The notes under the pieces were generated by a model, which ran no database searches, was not told the origin of the DNA, and saw only the letters and a list, made by a program, of their open reading frames with translations. From CAVTRI01 sp963737075 (lineage in GTDB: Bacteria > Actinomycetota > Acidimicrobiia > Acidimicrobiales > Palsa-688), in assembly GCA_963737075.1 (NCBI GenBank), contig CAVTRI010000002.1, forward strand, positions 744,001-808,000: 64,000 nt of DNA, written 5' to 3'. The stretch's first letter is position 1; each line of letters begins with the position of its first letter. A program made the position numbers and the translations under genes. Below are positions 63,376 to 64,000 of the stretch, piece by piece.

Positions 63376-63951
63376 ATGAACGAGAATCACAAACAGTGCG
63401 GCAGCGCTGAGTGGCGGGCCATGATGCGCGAAACCATCCTTCCTTGGGCGCTCGCGAACGTCGACCTCGGCGACGACGTCCTCGAGGTCGGACCCGGATA
63501 CGGCGCAACGACCGATGTGCTCGCTGACTCGGTACCCAAGCTGACGGCGGTCGAAATCGACATTGATCTCGCGGCCATGCTCACGGACCGGTTCGCAGGC
63601 AACGACCGCGTCGCTATCGTGCGAGGCGACGCGACGGCGCTCGGTTTCCCCGACAACCACTTCAGCGGCGCCGCGTGCTTCACCATGCTGCACCATGTAC
63701 CCACCGTGTCTCTCCAGGACCTCCTCTTCGCCGAGGTGGCCCGCGTGCTCCGACCCGGAAGCATGTTTGTCGCCAGTGACAGCGTGGCGAGCCCAGAGCT
63801 CGAGGCTCACCACCAGGACGACACCTACAACCCGATCGATCCTGACACCCTCGTTGGCCGCCTCGAGGCAGCCGGGTTCGCCGACGTCGGGGTGAGGACA
63901 AATCCATTTGGCTGGGCCGCGGTTGCGAGCAGGCCGTCGCTTCTTCGGTAA
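63376..63951 (+). CDS. Class I SAM-dependent methyltransferase
   Basis: 191 aa from ATG 63376 with GGGGG upstream. Rossmann motif I VDLGDDVLEVGPGYGATTDVLAD, motif II TAVEIDIDLAAMLTDRF, DATALGFPDNHFSGAACFTMLHHV and motif IV VLRPGSMFVASDSV. Substrate unknown. Followed by 49 bp to the window end without further features. Confidence 0.88.
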   Translation: MNENHKQCGSAEWRAMMRETILPWALANVDLGDDVLEVGPGYGATTDVLADSVPKLTAVEIDIDLAAMLTDRFAGNDRVAIVRGDATALGFPDNHFSGAACFTMLHHVPTVSLQDLLFAEVARVLRPGSMFVASDSVASPELEAHHQDDTYNPIDPDTLVGRLEAAGFADVGVRTNPFGWAAVASRPSLLR

Positions 63952-64000
63952 ACCCATAGCGCATAGGGTCAATGCCAGGCTGCTGGCCGGTGAGGAGACC

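Overview
This window looks like a chromosomal segment of a high-GC actinobacterium (Actinomycetota), plausibly class Acidimicrobiia or a relative. The evidence is the very high GC content, frequent GTG/TTG starts, a dnaK-grpE-dnaJ-hspR-clpB cluster with a HAIR-type HspR operator, a candidate 6C RNA, a GlnR-type operator before amt, a RamB-like regulator beside the glyoxylate-shunt genes, and many TetR regulators. No plasmid, prophage or IS transposase is visible. The lineage is inferred from gene content, not from a phylogeny.

Layout. 0-5.7 kb (minus strand): a purine operon purA, purD, purE, purC, purS, purQ, then the start of a TIM-barrel-like gene. 5.7-7.4 kb (plus): a WXG100-like protein and a coiled-coil/membrane protein resembling a type VII secretion substrate pair. 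7.5-15.2 kb (minus): the heat-shock operon dnaK, grpE, dnaJ, hspR, clpB, ending in a Bax-inhibitor-1 family gene. 15.3-18.4 kb (plus): gpmA and glnD. 18.4-20.9 kb (minus): amt, two PII proteins and a small membrane protein. 21-24.3 kb (plus): a lone cNMP-binding domain protein, a membrane Fe-S oxidoreductase and a Fur-family regulator. 24.4-28.9 kb: ramB divergent from aceB-aceA. 29-43.4 kb: an aldose epimerase, a 6C RNA, two acyl-CoA synthetases (one frameshifted), a TetR regulator, and a catabolic operon with a biotin-dependent acyl-CoA carboxylase, an AtuA-family protein and an enoyl-CoA hydratase, followed by a dehydrogenase and a flavin oxidase. 43.4-52.5 kb: a deacylase, a TetR-controlled drug-type ABC exporter, an APC permease fused to an OB-fold-like domain, a DUF4118 protein, a manganese riboswitch with its exporter, and a TauE/SafE permease. 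52.5-64 kb: GNAT, phosphoesterase, amidohydrolase, TetR plus a branched-chain-type binding lipoprotein, tldD/pmbA, a D,D-carboxypeptidase, a PPOX-fold protein and a methyltransferase.

How parts work together. amt, two PII proteins and GlnD form a nitrogen-sensing module, apparently under a GlnR-type operator. RamB with aceBA indicates growth on acetate or fatty acids. The carboxylase/AtuA/hydratase operon with nearby acyl-CoA ligases indicates breakdown of branched or isoprenoid acids.

The most unusual signal is a set of intercistronic tandem or module repeats placed exactly on the stop/start overlap of neighbouring operon genes (purE/purC 66 bp, clpB/BI-1 30 bp, tldD/pmbA 66-bp module plus a 33-nt unit). 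Each is a multiple of three and encodes a small ORF with 4-nt overlaps on both sides. The purE/purC and tldD/pmbA copies share a recognisable 22-codon module. A separate roughly 110-bp family with terminal inverted repeats occurs three times. Three genes carry apparent single-base insertions, which may be assembly errors.
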